Assembly (NCBI RefSeq): GCF_000224145.3
Contig: NC_020167.2
Span: forward strand, 7,097,260-7,161,259
Direction: 5' to 3'
Length of the DNA: 64,000 bases
From: Ciona intestinalis
Lineage: Eukaryota > Chordata > Ascidiacea > Phlebobranchia > Cionidae
In this document: positions 31,900 through 62,400 of the stretch, in pieces
Position numbering within the stretch: position 1 is the first letter of the stretch
How the letters are laid out: each line of letters opens with the position of its first letter
Program-made: the position numbers and the translations under genes
The notes under the pieces: model-generated
Databases searched by the model: none
Told to the model about the DNA's origin: nothing
Seen by the model: the letters and a program-made list of their open reading frames with translations, nothing else

Positions 31900-32980
31900 A
31901 TAATGTAAATGCTGATCGTGACTTCGTTCATAAACAACTCAGTTACCTTCAACAATATAAATGACTTTTAACGAAAGTCTTTTGAAAGCAAACTGATTGA
32001 AGTTTAGAAGATATGAAATGACGATGTATAGCCTACGTGATATTGTACATTGTCGGTGACGCACATATTATATAGGTGAAAGACACAAAGTAGCACGTAC
32101 ACATTATATTGTTACTCCAAGAAACTAAGCCATAAGAGAGATAATAGATACATAGTAGGGGGGGTGAGATGGGACACACTTTCACTTATTTTCTCGTTCA
32201 ATTTGGTAAAAAAACAAAGAATTATAAAACAAATGTTTAAAACACGATTTTTGTTTATGTGCTAAAGTTGTCTCGTCCTCCTCCATCCTACTATATCAAA
32301 CAAAGGCAAATTACAATCACAACAAATATTCCACGTCATAAGGAATGACAACAATGGGCGTTGCCTCTTATGATTCACGCCTACAAACTTCACAAGCACA
32401 ACAATCTTGAATTACCATGTACAAAAATACCAGACCATGCACGGTTACTCGTATATCATACAATCATACTGTTTACATCTATTTTTTACCACAGAACCTT
32501 TATGATTATTGTAAAAGTGCCCCCCCGCCAAGTGTTATGTAACTTATAGTCTATTGTTCAAGGTATACATTACTATTGTATGCGCATTCCAGGTCGTTGC
32601 CCTGCAAATCACACTAACCGCCACGCACATACACAATATCCAGTTACGTTAATTTTAGACTCGGCTTTGTGTCCCAACATATTATTTACACGCACTACAA
32701 AGTTACTGCCGTTTTTGAGAGCTAAAACAACAGATTGGAGCAGAAAGTGCTCCATTCCGCCACCTAGCGGAAAGGGAATACCAGTTAGCGTATGTGCGCA
32801 TCGGGCTTCGCTACTTTCTGTTATTCTAAAATTGTTCTACTTTCTGTAAAACCATGTTTTTGAACAACAGATGTGAGAATTGAGATGTTTCAAAATGATA
32901 TCCGAAAAAGTACAAGAACAACTGTTTGGCCGAAAAGGGTCTATAGGAGCTCACACGTGTCAAAAAATAAAAGTTCTTTT
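31900..32980. other. Spacer between convergent hexokinase and ASAP genes
   Basis: Holds one MITE and otherwise no recognisable gene. An 89-codon frame at 32580-32846 has no family resemblance that I can see. Confidence 0.4.
32152..32297 (+). mobile_element. Palindromic MITE, copy 12 (shortened)
   Basis: ATAGTAGGGGGGGTGAGATG to GTCCTCCTCCATCCTACTAT with central deletions. Confidence 0.75.
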
Positions 32981-32987
32981 TTTTGCA

Positions 32988-32993
32988 TTTATT
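32988..32993 (-). other. Candidate polyadenylation signal, ASAP
   Basis: AATAAA on the minus strand about 520 bases after the ASAP stop codon. Confidence 0.4.
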
Positions 32994-33512
32994 TCTTCTG
33001 GTTGTTAATAAAGGTTATTTGCACTTGACAGCGACATGGTATGGCCAGTAGAGCGCGCCAGAGAGAAAATGAGTTTATGTTGCCTTCGGGTGTGTTTGGC
33101 ACAATGCTTCTCATATGAACGTGGCTGGCGCTTGGTCTTCCTTTTTTCACAATACAAGAGATATGCAGGTTGACGGTTAAACACGAATACAAGTTGACGG
33201 TTAAACACGGATACTAAGATACGGTATCAGTAAAATGTAAACGAGGGGGAGTGTCTTGGCGCAAGAACTGGTTACGGGAACTCATAACATACAAGCGTTG
33301 GTCAGATTCACTTTAAACGCGGGGTCTTCAACAAGAGTGCAGCAAAAGTATGAACACGTGGTATATACGGGTAAATATGATATATACGAGCATATATGGG
33401 GAATATACAGGTTAAGTGTGACGTCACAGAGACAGGCCTTCGTTACGTCATTTTCTATAAATTGCAAAATTATTTTGTTCACTTGAAAAGTAACTCATAA
33501 AAGCTGTTTTCG

Positions 33513-50987
<17,475 letters not shown>

Positions 50988-50999
50988 TTTGGCAATTAT

Positions 51000-51780
51000 T
51001 TGGCAACCTACACCACAAGTGTGCCTAGATTAACGCTGCAATTGCTGTAAAAAGTTATTAGTACAGCGAAATCCAATCGAAAATCCTGCTGCACGTTTTT
51101 AGACCTTCCCGTTTTCTGTTTTGCCTGCTGTGTTAAAATGTTACGGCTAGTGTTTTTACTGTCTTGCAAAGAAAACTAACGTAACTGATTATGCAACTTG
51201 ATCTGCCTTTAGTTGTCGAAATCTAGGTGAAACGACACGGAAAGTATTTAGGTTAAAGTACATTCACTACAAAACCAGACGAACGTCAAATATCCGGAAA
51301 GTGGCAACCCAAACTGCCGGTGACGTCACCGGTAGGTAACGTCTGGTTGATTTCTATGGAAGAATGCATTTTGTTCACGTGCAATATTGGGTTGCAATGA
51401 AAAAACACAATTTTGCCACACTGTAAACTATTCTTCTTATAGACATTTTAAATGGACCCTTAAACATACATACATACTTTAATCGAAGTAGAAGTTCTAA
51501 GCTACCTAATAATTATAGCTTGCTTCAGTTCACCCACTTTAAAAGGGTTTATTTTACCCTTGTAACAATAGGAAATCATAGAATATACCCTTTGAAACAA
51601 TTTCCTTGTTTGTACTTTTGTGCAAGCCCTCTACATTTGTTATACAGTGATTGCACCTTTTATTACAGAATGTGACAATACTACGAAAGTACCAGGTAAA
51701 CCATCATAAATGAATACGTAAAAATAACAAAATAGTTGGTAGTAATTTCCCCAAAACACATGGGATAACCAACTTAATAA
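51000..51780. other. Spacer between UBXN11 and ASAP (same strand)
   Basis: Holds the UBXN11 3-prime UTR (minus-strand AATAAA at 51659-51664) and the ASAP leader. TTTTTACAG read on the minus strand ends near 51047 and could be a leader-intron or spliced-leader acceptor for ASAP. No gene seen. Confidence 0.4.
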
Positions 51781-51786
51781 GAGATG

Positions 51787-54700
51787 CTACTTTCGTTTTA
51801 AAAACAGGGTTGCATTTGGAACAAGACCAGAGTCTTGCATTGTCTTCTTCAAGTCAGAGTGCTTTTGGTTCGGAAAAGTTGATAATATATCATAGGGTTC
51901 TCTGTGTCGAGGTCTGTAAAAAAAAAGTGTTACACAAATAAAAAAAATACCTTTTTAATTCAAACCTCTGCTTTTTGATGTAGTTTCGCAGGTCTTGAAT
52001 TGTATCCGAAAATTTCAGTTTTAAAATGAATATTTTTGAACCATCTTCTGACTTTACACGGATGGTGGTGACGTCTCTAGCACTAACTGGCCTTTCTTGC
52101 TGTGGAATCTCCATTCTGAAATAAATATTTTATACCAACACTTATTTATGGCTTGTTTTGATAATAAATTACACAGACAGATTTTAAAAAAATCATTCAT
52201 TCATTTCTAAGCAAAAATATTCATTTAGTTAAAAAGTATGTTGCAACATGACCAAGGTGATAAAACCCAAACTCTATATTCATTGTTAACCATAAAGCTT
52301 TTATCAATGCCATTTGCCAGAATTCATTGAGTTGTTCTTTATAAACAAAAGTGGAAAAATAGGACCACAACTGTTATACCAGTTAGAAACAGGAAAACTG
52401 ATTAACAGGTACGTTCAAATATATCAAAGTTAAAAACCCAACCTGTGCTGCATGTTTTTAACAGCTTCTGTTTCCACTATCTCAGTGGTTACTTTTCCCC
52501 TTGTACTGTCAGTCAAACTCTCCTTCAGTGAGGACCTTATATCCACTACCTTACCACCACGAATAACACTTTTGGGAACTTTATCAAGAAATTGTTCAAC
52601 GGACATTCTTAAACCAGGTAGCTCACTTGATTCTTCTAGATCTGTGTAATATACATTATATTAATAAAACACAATATCTTTATATGGTAAACTAAATACA
52701 TTCTTAAATACATTATTTTTAAATGGTAATGATGAGTGTATCCTAATATTAATTATTATAGATCTGTAATATACATTATATTTACACGTTAATGGGCATA
52801 TGCTAATCTGCTAATATTAACTATTATCATCACTGTTAATCAACTAAAAAAATAGGGTAATAGGCAACATAATGTATCACTTGGTTCGTATATTTTTCAA
52901 ACAAAATCTGAAAATGTTTTTTTGAGTTTTTGCTATAGCATAAAAATGTTCTTTTTTAGTTTTTTATTATTATTATTATTTTTTATTAAATATTCATGTC
53001 TAACCATCAGGTGAGGACGTTCCAGTATTAGTTTGTTTAGAAACCAAATCTTCCTTATGAAGAATTTGTGTTGATGTCTTTGCAATGTTATCCTTGTCCA
53101 ATAAAGATCGACCGACGCCAGGAAATATCTCAGCTTTTCTTGCATCTTTGAATTTTATATGACGTTTATCAGTAACCTGAAGGAGAACATGTTTTGAATA
53201 ATTTTTAATGGCACATCTGGTATAAAAAACAGAATGTATTTTGGACATTTTGTCCGCCATCCAGGAAGATGTCATCCCATTCCCTGATGAATTTATATAC
53301 AGTCAGCCCGCTAATCAGACCACCTGGTTAAACCAACAATTTTTTTTTCACCAGACCTTAAGCTAAATTGTATTCTTTTCAATTAAATGCAACACAACAA
53401 CAGTGGTTCACCTGTATAGGAACTCCATCAGGATATCTTTCCTGTAGTTCACTTGGGAAATACCCATCTGTGATGTCACATAAGCACCTTTGTGTTGTAA
53501 CATCAGACAGTGGGCGAAATGGTCCATTAAACAACATGATACCATTCGCGTAAAGTATAAGTGGCACGGTCTTCTGGGCCTACAATATATCTCAATTTAT
53601 TCTGTGACTTAACAATTAAAAAAATTATATCAAATAACAGGTACAATTTTAAATAGGTATAAATAAAAAATTATTAGGATATTTAAACCTGTAGTTTTCC
53701 CAGTTTATTATTTTGCAGCACAATTCTTTAAAATTTCTTAATTTATTCCATGACCTAAAAAATTATTTATAATAGATACCATTTTGAACATGTCTAAAAA
53801 ATCATTATAGAATTTAAACCTGTAGTTTTACCTATATTGTAATTTTGCAGCACTAGGTCCAATAATTTAAATTTCAATAGTGGAAACAAACCTGCAGTTT
53901 TGCACCACCTTTTGTTTTAACAATATCAGCTTGACCATCTCCAGCAATGATGTTTAATTCTTGTATATTTCTTAAAACTAAATCGTAATCCACTTTAAAG
54001 TTTTCAGGAGGTGGGTCTACAAAGAAAGATATATCTACAGTATAGCTTAACAGACATTTTTTCTGTTTTTACAAATTTGATATTTAAATCATATTCATCA
54101 AAAATGGATAAAGGGCATAAAATAGGCAAAAACGGAGGTCAATACAAAGAATGAATGAATGAATGTAACCACAAGATGCAAACAGGAAAAACTATGTATT
54201 CAAACAACATAAAAATAGTTTTACCTTGTGCCCATGAACCATCAGTCACCGTGGCAACAGGAACGCTATCGTCATCATTTTCTAAATATTCCTTGGAATT
54301 TGGATTTGATTTTTCACCAACCCAGATCATTCCATAGTCCGCCAAAAATGCCTAAATTATAACATAAGAATTATTTATAAAGCATGAAAAGCTAGGGAAG
54401 TACAAAGCTAGTAAGCTACAAGTCACTGTGCCAAAAACAAATTCCACTTCATTAGGTTTAAAATCTCATTATCCCAACTAGCACAGGCTAATTGAAATAA
54501 AACTTGAAACACAACATGTTACTCAATAAGTTGTACCATGGATGACATATTATTACCTCTCTTGCATTGTGCAACTTTGTAGGTGAATGTTTTGTATTTT
54601 TCCTGTATGGCAGACAATTTGCACAACTCAGTAGTTACTGTTAAGTGCCAAGCCAAAAAACACATGCCCTTAATGATCATATTAAGAAAGCAATACAGTA

Positions 54701-55595
54701 AGAAATTGAGACAAATATAAAACCTCCATCTCATAAATTTCCTGTTGCAGTTGAAGACACTTCATTTCTAGTTGTGCAACTTTGCCAGGTTCATCACTTT
54801 CCTTTGATTCTTTGTTTTTAAACAGAGCTAGTTTATCTTCAAGTATCTACCAAACAACAACTGTTAATTTAAGGGAATTTTTGCCGGTGATGTGAAAACA
54901 ATGGTAGTTCTTAATCTATATTTTGCACTAGGCCAGACTGAAAAGAAACAGATTTTTTTCTGCCATTACTTGCACACCTTTGTTTACATGCAGATAATGT
55001 AAAAAGTTATCCTAACCCTTAGTAGTACAGAATCACAGCGTAAACTAACATTCTTCTTTTTATTATTGTCCAGATTTAAACATTCTATTTTTTGTTGTCC
55101 AATTATGCTGTGAGAAATCACAGCCTAGGTATTTTTAGTGTTCTCATTTTCCATTATTGTTTAGGTAGTTACCTTAATTCTTGTATCTTTTTCCACAACC
55201 TCTTTGCTGTAGAAAGCCACTTGTTTTTCCAGCTGTGTGATTCGTTTCATCATAGTGGACAACAACTCCATATCATTTGGTGCTTGTGGCATAGCTAGTA
55301 AAATTGTAATCAAATCCTTGCCTTTCAATATTATTGCATATCTTTTATGACAAAACAAAGTAATAAGTCATAATATAAAAAAAAAAAGAATTCTACTTTT
55401 AATTATAATATATATACATGGGACTATACAAAGACGGAATTTTTTTTTTGTTTGACGAGTTAGGGGTTAGAGGTTAGGGGTTTATATCTTATGTGTATAA
55501 ACCGTGAAACTAACTGCTCCCCATAGAATAGAGAAACGAATTTGTCATCGCCTCCTAGCAGAAAAAATTTTCCGTATTCTCTGTATAGCTCCATG

Positions 55596-55629
<34 letters not shown>

Positions 55630-56215
55630 TTGCATAAAGCCTAAAGAGCATGGTTTACATTTTTTATTTCTACAGTCTACAAATAAACAAAAATGTAACA
55701 GAAGAACAAATAAAGAAAATAAAGAGCCAAAAACCTTTCTTATTTGAATGGCCAACATTTCCGATTGGATTTAGCATTGGTGATGCTCTCTGCGAAGCCT
55801 GTAGTAATTTTCTTGGGGTTATTCCTTCAACGGTTGAGTCATATGATGATGTAACTGAACTAAAACTATTCAAGTAACTGTTTGGTGACACCATGCTTGA
55901 TGTTACATCATTTAATAAGGAATCTTCACTGCCAAGGTCTGGTGTACGAAATGGCATTGGCCGTTTTCTATGATAAAAATATTATTGGTTTGGTGATGCG
56001 TCCGTGCTGTTGTTGTTTATAGGTATAGAGTTAAAATAAACGTTATTTATATATAAAAAAAAACTTTTTTTTATAAAAGTTATTATATATATAGATAGAT
56101 CGATGTTACAGTGTCTTATAAAGTAAAAAATAAATGCACAAACTTACCCAAAGTTTCTTGCGTTGTTTAAACCATGTTTCTTGTGCTTACTAAGAATATT
56201 TAATGGAGAACTCAT
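51787..56215 (-). CDS. UBXN11: UBXN11-like SEP and UBX domain protein
   Basis: 537 aa from exons (minus) 56215-56148, 55967-55735, 55294-55173, 54846-54724, 54351-54225, 54016-53892, 53579-53412, 53176-53005, 52641-52443, 52115-51966, 51913-51787; all phases agree. Residues about 101-182 form a coiled coil (MKRITQLEKQVAFYSKEVVE). A SEP domain spans about 262-345 (ILYANGIMLFNGPFRP, DGYFPSELQERYPDGVPIQV). The C-terminal UBX fold is about 446-537 (TTIRVKSEDGSKIFILKLKF ... LVPNATLFLKRK). The SEP-UBX arrangement with a leading coiled coil fits UBXN11 (socius), a p97/VCP-adaptor-type protein reported to bind Rnd GTPases; the role here is inferred. An FPR-like p97-contact loop is not obvious, FPN being at its place. 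Transcribed divergently from the P450 gene. Confidence 0.88.
53205..53295. mobile_element. Second palindromic MITE family, half copy
   Basis: TTTAATGGCACATCTGGTAT, then CATTTTGTCCGCCATCCAGG; only one inverted end is present. UBXN11 intron 7. Confidence 0.5.
55598..55627. repeat. TA microsatellite
   Basis: About 15 TA units in UBXN11 intron 2, likely polymorphic. Confidence 0.9.
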
Positions 56216-56459
56216 GCTTAAACATACGCAAAATAAATGCACTTGCAAGTTTGTAGAAATTGTTTACTGTAGTCGCCATGGATTTACTAACACAGGGTGG
56301 CGGGCTATATCATAAATATATGATAACATACGCTAAATTTTGTGCTTAGTAAAATACGAGGCAGTTACTTACAAAAGAATTACTAAATGCCAATTACGTT
56401 TCAGGAGTCAGACACGACACTCATAAACGTTTTGCAAAACGTTTTTTCATCTTGTAAAC

Positions 56460-56618
56460 GTGCGGTCGACACTTTCTGACCGCAATCCGACCCGTGCGAC
56501 TCCGATCACCTGCGCGACGCCTGTAAACAGCCATGGACCAAAGTCCGTTGAATTTGCAGCGAACGGTGTCGACCCGGAAACTCATTTCCTTGCAAATATT
56601 GACGTGACTGCACGGCAG
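56460..56618 (+). other. Probable 5-prime UTR exon of the P450 gene
   Basis: A G+C-rich segment ends at a consensus donor (ACGGCAG/GTAAGTGAG, intron from 56619) and faces the acceptor TCCTATTACAG ending at 56911, 11 bases before the P450 ATG. The 5-prime limit is not visible. It holds a 24-codon upstream frame from an ATG at 56532. Confidence 0.45.
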
Positions 56619-56922
56619 GTAAGTGAGTGTTGTTTTTCTGCTGTTTAATAGAACTGTAAGCATTAGAAATCGTCATGTCTTGTGAGTCACGAGCGGTGAC
56701 GATTACATACGCATGTATTACTCTTTTCAACCGTTTAAATAACATGAAATATAATCACGTTATACAATAAACGTAGAGGTAATTGTCACGTACATTATTA
56801 TACAACCAGAGATTGTCGTTCTTATATTATTCTGTTATATATACGGAAAGTGTTGTTCTTATATATGTATATAGGAGGAAAGTATAGTTCTTATATTATT
56901 TCCTATTACAGAGCAAACGAAG

Positions 56923-58636
56923 ATGGCGTTAACGTTGTTTATATTGATCGGTGCCCTAGCAGTTACCATTGCGGTTTATTGGAAGAAAATCAAAGAGCAA
57001 TTTCGGAAACGGCAACTAATCAACAAGCTTCCAACCATTATGGAAACTGCTTATCCTCTAGTTGGTCATAGCTACCTGTTTCCTAAAAGTGCAGAAGAGC
57101 TGTTTGTGTTTATTACTGGAAGGCTAAATTGGGTTATGACAGAGGCTGTAGAAAAGATAGCAGTTTTGTGGCTTGGGCCAATTCCTCTTATAGGTGTGGT
57201 ACACCCAGAAGCTGCAGAGGTGATTTTACGAAGTTCAAAACACATAGAAAAGTCATTTGTGTACACCTTTGTTCACCCATGGCTTGGGACTGGTTTGCTT
57301 ACTTCTGGCGGGGAAAAATGGAAACAAAGAAGAAGACTGATCACTCCCAGCTTCCATTTTAACATCCTACAGGAGTTCTTAGAAGTTATGAATGAACAGT
57401 CCAAGAAAATGGTAGACAAGCTGGATGCCAGTATAGCATCTGGGTCTAAAATTTATGTTGGAAAAGCAATAACAATGTGTGCGCTTGACATCATTTGTGA
57501 AACAGCAATGGGACAAACAGTCAACGCACAGGACCATCAAGATTCTGAATATGTTAAAGCATTATACAGGTTGGTTAATAGACATGCTAGTAATGATTGC
57601 CTAGAAAACATTGATTCAGTATGAAAATTGTAACTTGGTTTCCCACTATTGATAAGATGGTAAAAACTAACAGAAGTTCACAGAAAAATATAAATAAACC
57701 CATGTTTTGCAGAATATCTGATTTGGTCCAGTTTCGCCAGAGGACACCAGCATTGTGGTGGGACGCTGTGTTTTCAAGATCAAAGCTCGGCATAGAGCAT
57801 GACACCATTCTCTGCACACTGCACGGTTTTACAAGAAATGTGATAACTGAACGAGCTCAGGGGAAAGGAAAGAAAGAAATAGAGGTATTGTGTATAAAAA
57901 TGGCAGTGAGGCTTGTGTAATTCTTCCATGTATTTAATCACAGAACCCACGAAGATTGGCATTTCTTGATGTTCTTTTAAACGCCGAAACAGAAGACGGA
58001 AAAAGTCTTTCGCTCAACGATATCCAAGAGGAAGTGGATACTTTTATGTTTGAAGGTCATGACACAACTGCTGCTGCTATGACATGGACTGTTTATCTCA
58101 TCGGTCGTTATCCAGATATACAAGAAAAACTCCATGAAGAAATCGATTCTGTGTTTCATGATGATAAGGAAGGAGTGATCAGCAATTCACAGCTTCAGAA
58201 GCTTTCCTACTTGGAAAGAGTCATTAAGGAGTCATTGAGGTTATATCCATCTGTTCCATTTATTGGCAGAGTGACCACAGAGGAATGCATTATTGCCGAC
58301 CATGTCATCCCTGTTGGCACACAAGTGGCTTTGTTCATTGAAAGCATGCACCGCAATCCTGCTGTGTGGCCAGATGCAGAAAAATTTGATCCGGATCGCT
58401 TTACAGCTGAAAATTGTGTCGGTCGTCACCCTTATGCTTACATTCCGTTCTCTGCAGGCCCTCGCAACTGTGTTGGGCAAAAGTTTGCAATGATGGAGGA
58501 AAAAGTTATCTTGGCCCAGATCTTACGGAGGTTCTCCTTGGTTTCTCATGACAAGGAAGAGGACCTCAAGAAGCAAGCGGATCTCATCCTTCGATCTTCA
58601 AAACCTCTGAACATCACTTTAACACCACGGGTTTAA
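56923..58636 (+). CDS. Cytochrome P450, CYP4 family
   Basis: Haem monooxygenase of the endoplasmic reticulum, 503 aa, exons 56923-57569, 57713-57884 and 57944-58636. N-terminal membrane anchor (residues 2-20) followed by basic residues; helix-C WKQRRR; helix-I FMFEGHDTTAAA with Glu310, the residue that in CYP4 enzymes can bind haem covalently; helix-K ESLR (E369, R372); PERF-like DPDRF; haem loop FSAGPRNCVG with Cys449. Length and motifs are complete, so the gene looks functional. CYP4 enzymes mostly omega-hydroxylate fatty acids; CYP4V/4F relatives are closest by feel, which is not proof. Only two coding introns, unlike the neighbours. AATAAA at 58778-58783 is a likely polyadenylation signal. 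Confidence 0.93.
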
Positions 58637-58789
58637 ATCATTATTTTTCTTCAATTATAAATCACCATGTAATTTATGTGCTTTGTCATTTATGCGGTTA
58701 CAATGTCCTAGTTTTAATTCAATTTTAACACTTCACTAAACCAATCACTGTATAGTTTCTAATATGTACATTTCTTCAATAAAAATAAT

Positions 58790-59400
58790 TAGACCCCCTT
58801 GCAAAATGTAATCAATACAAAAACAATCAAGACTTCAAAAATCATTGAATATTAACTAAAGGGCAAAACTGATAAAACTCATTCAATAAATGTAAGATTT
58901 ACTTTAGCATGGAGCGAAAGAAATGAATAATATTATACAGAATCCTAGAAAAAAAACTACTAACATGGTTTTTTATACATATTATCATAGAAGCATACCA
59001 TAAGAACCAAGACTCAGCCAGGGTTGATCCATCACCCAAATAAAATGGGTCCATATTGGGCAAATTATTTATAACCATGTATCTTTACTATATTGGGAAT
59101 TTAAATCCTTGTCATTATTTGAATTTAGTTTTACTTGATCCAAGATGGTTGAGCCACACTTCTTTAGCAATGACCGTTTTTCCTTAAGATATATTTAACA
59201 ACATTTAAGTTTACCATAACCATTATTAGTTACCAAGCGCTGAACAAATCTTAATCTATTGCGAGGTAAATTCAATTCATATTACTACTTCTACATTTTA
59301 ATAATATGGGAAAACTTTGTGTTTTCGCCGCTGCTAACAGTCTGGGTATCACTTTAGTTAGTTACTATAATAGGGGGAGATTTAATCTTGTAAGTTTACC
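58790..59400. other. Spacer between convergent P450 and ITFG2 genes
   Basis: AT-rich, no gene or clear repeat seen; it may contain the ITFG2 3-prime UTR. Confidence 0.4.
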
Positions 59401-59410
59401 ATAATAATTA

Positions 59411-62400
59411 TTAAATTGCCCTGATCCAGAAGTGGACAAATCCAAAGTTATTCTGGGGAAGGGGAAGTAAAACTGATTTTCATCCTTGTCTACTCGTTTT
59501 AAAACCGCATGCTTTTTTAAACTCAATGATATTTGAATAACGATTTTTTAATAAAGATAAAGGGGGGGGGAGGCATTTTTCAATATAGGGCTTAGAACCT
59601 ACATAACATCTACCTTAATTACCATATGCTTACCTCTATAGTAGTTGCTCCTAGTTGTAGGAATAACCGACTCATCTCCTGGTCTGATTCAGCAAAAGTA
59701 AGAAGATCAGTAGCTTTAAGGAACGGCAGTTTAACATCATAATACAACCACACATGATTGTGGAAATCAGAGTAAACGAAACATGGCCGATTTTGCTTGG
59801 AATCAATGGAGAAGCTTCCGGCACAGAATGCCTGTGAAAGAAATTTATCAAAGTAAAATTCTATAACTTTGGCTTCTTGATCATTAGAATTAAAGCAGTT
59901 ATCAGCAGAATTAGATAAATTGACACTTAAGTTGCTGGGCAATCTAAAAGTATAATCCAAAAAGTTGTAAAAACTGTCCATTCTTAATTTAAGATGATCT
60001 CTCAATTTGCAAGTACCAAATAAATAACAACATTATTTTTTAATATATTGCTGACAGCTTCTGAGCAATCGCCCGTTTGGAGCAATTTCCATTAGATGTC
60101 TTTCCCAAGGACATACAGATACACGCCTACATGGTAGCTTCAAGCCTTAAACCAGTATCATCTAGGCTACAAGCAGGTGTGCTAACCAAAGGCCATAGAC
60201 CATGGGGACAAGGGGTCACACAGAAACACTGCAGTAGCTAAATCTCAATTTTTATAATTCATCATGAAACTATGACACACCTGTACATTGTCTAGGAATT
60301 GATATCGAACGACATTTCTGTCGTGATCTACAATATAAGTTTGTCCATCCCATGCGCATACAATAACTTCTTCTCTATTATCGCCAAGAATATCGAGTTT
60401 GTATAATGCAAACAACTGATGGTCTACCTGTTAAGTGGGAAAAATGGTAAACTGAACAATAGATAGGCAATATATATGATTAAAAACAACACCTAAATGG
60501 TAAACAGATTTTTAACCTATTAACAATAACATGAAAAATAGGGTAAGTTGGAATTAGAAAAAAAAGAAAAACATCATTTAAACATTACCGTTTACAATAA
60601 GTCTTAAGTTACACATGCGAAGTATATATAAATATTAAATAAAGTTAAAAAGACTTTTAACAAGCAAAGTAGCATGAATGTAATGTGCTTTATCCACACG
60701 CACACAGGTGTTCTAATTCAAACACCTTGTGCCCGCTTACAAGTCACCATGTGTTACGTATGGCTGATAATTTAGACAACCCAATAGTGACCCTGCATTA
60801 AAGCAATAGTCATTAAGTGTCTCCACTTTGCCACGGCGCCGCTCGTATTACCAACCTGTAAAGACCAGAGTATCTTATCTTCTTCCATTAGCTTCAGTGT
60901 GCCGTCTAGTGTACATAAAGCGAAATAACCAGCAGGGCTTGATGAAGATTTGGTGATGTCACCAAGAATTTGACACGTGATGGTTGGGTTTTGTGATCGA
61001 GACTGACTTGACAACACAAAAAAATACAAATTGATTCAATTTGAATAAGAGACTGACAATGCCATTCAGGCGAAATGTATTTTTTTATTATACATTTGGT
61101 TGGATTTTTGTCTTCTATGCTTTTATTGCACCAGATCCTAACTATATTTCCTTACACAAGAATCAACAGGTACACTTACAGTTGGAAAAAAATTGGAATA
61201 AGCTTATACATTTCAGTCATTACATAATTATTATAACGTTATGAACATGGAACATCTATATGTACAAACCTTGACAGTGGAGTATATGTTACGGTGCTCT
61301 CTGATATATTGGGACCAGTTTTAACTGCCTCAGACTGGTTCTGTAAATGACATTATATTACATTAGGAGAAAAGGCACATGCAAGTTGTATTGTATTCTG
61401 TATAGGTAAGCAGAATAAGGTCCTATAGAAATGCCCTTGAACCAGAGATTTAGACCCAAAGATGGCCTATTATCTTAACACACAGGGTGTTCTACCTCAT
61501 GACGCTCACCAGATGCGGAATCCTGTTGCTTTCCCAAAGCGGGACCACAGTAGTGATTAATACGAGCCTTTCTATTCTATGTGAGTGGGGTCTAGCAGCA
61601 AGTGAGTGAGACATGCCATGGGTCCTATGTTTGGGCCAGAATTGGCCCAATGTCCAAAAGGAACATTATAAGTTCGAAGCAAACATGCTTTTACCCAGTT
61701 TATGGAAAGTACAGCGTATGAGCAGCCAGGTTGGGAAACAATTATAGAGGGAACTCCTTCATCAGAACTAACATGTATACTGATGTTCCCAACTAATTGA
61801 CGCAGTGTCCACCTTTGAAGGATTGTGAAGCGTTTATGTTTTGAATTCCACCTAAAAATGCATAGTAAAGAATAATTACAAAATGCAAGGTATGTTGGGG
61901 AACTCTTAAAGGGGCATACTAACGAAAAATATATATTTGAATATGAATAGTGAATACAGTAGTGTATTTACCTGTATGCAGATACACAGTGGTCACTATG
62001 GCAAGCTATTAGCTCATTTAATTGATCACTATCCAAATCTGATACAAGCACATTCATTATGTTTGGTATGACATGATCAGAGTGAATAATAGGTGCATCA
62101 AGCCTGTGGTATGAGAGAATAAAAACAATATATTAGAATAAACATAGCACAGACAGGGTGTAGTTTTTATAACTCTGTTACTCTTTAAAAATGCGCAAAC
62201 AGCCTTTGAGTTTTATATTCAATTTGTCAAGTATTTTTACATGCTGAACTAACTACACAATTTAGAACAACTATTTTAAATTTAAAATGTGTTTTGCATT
62301 TTAAATTTTGTATAAAAAACACAAAACCAGTTTCAAAATGTACAAAACATTGAACATACACAACAAAAAAGCCATACTTTATTCAAATTACATGTACCAA

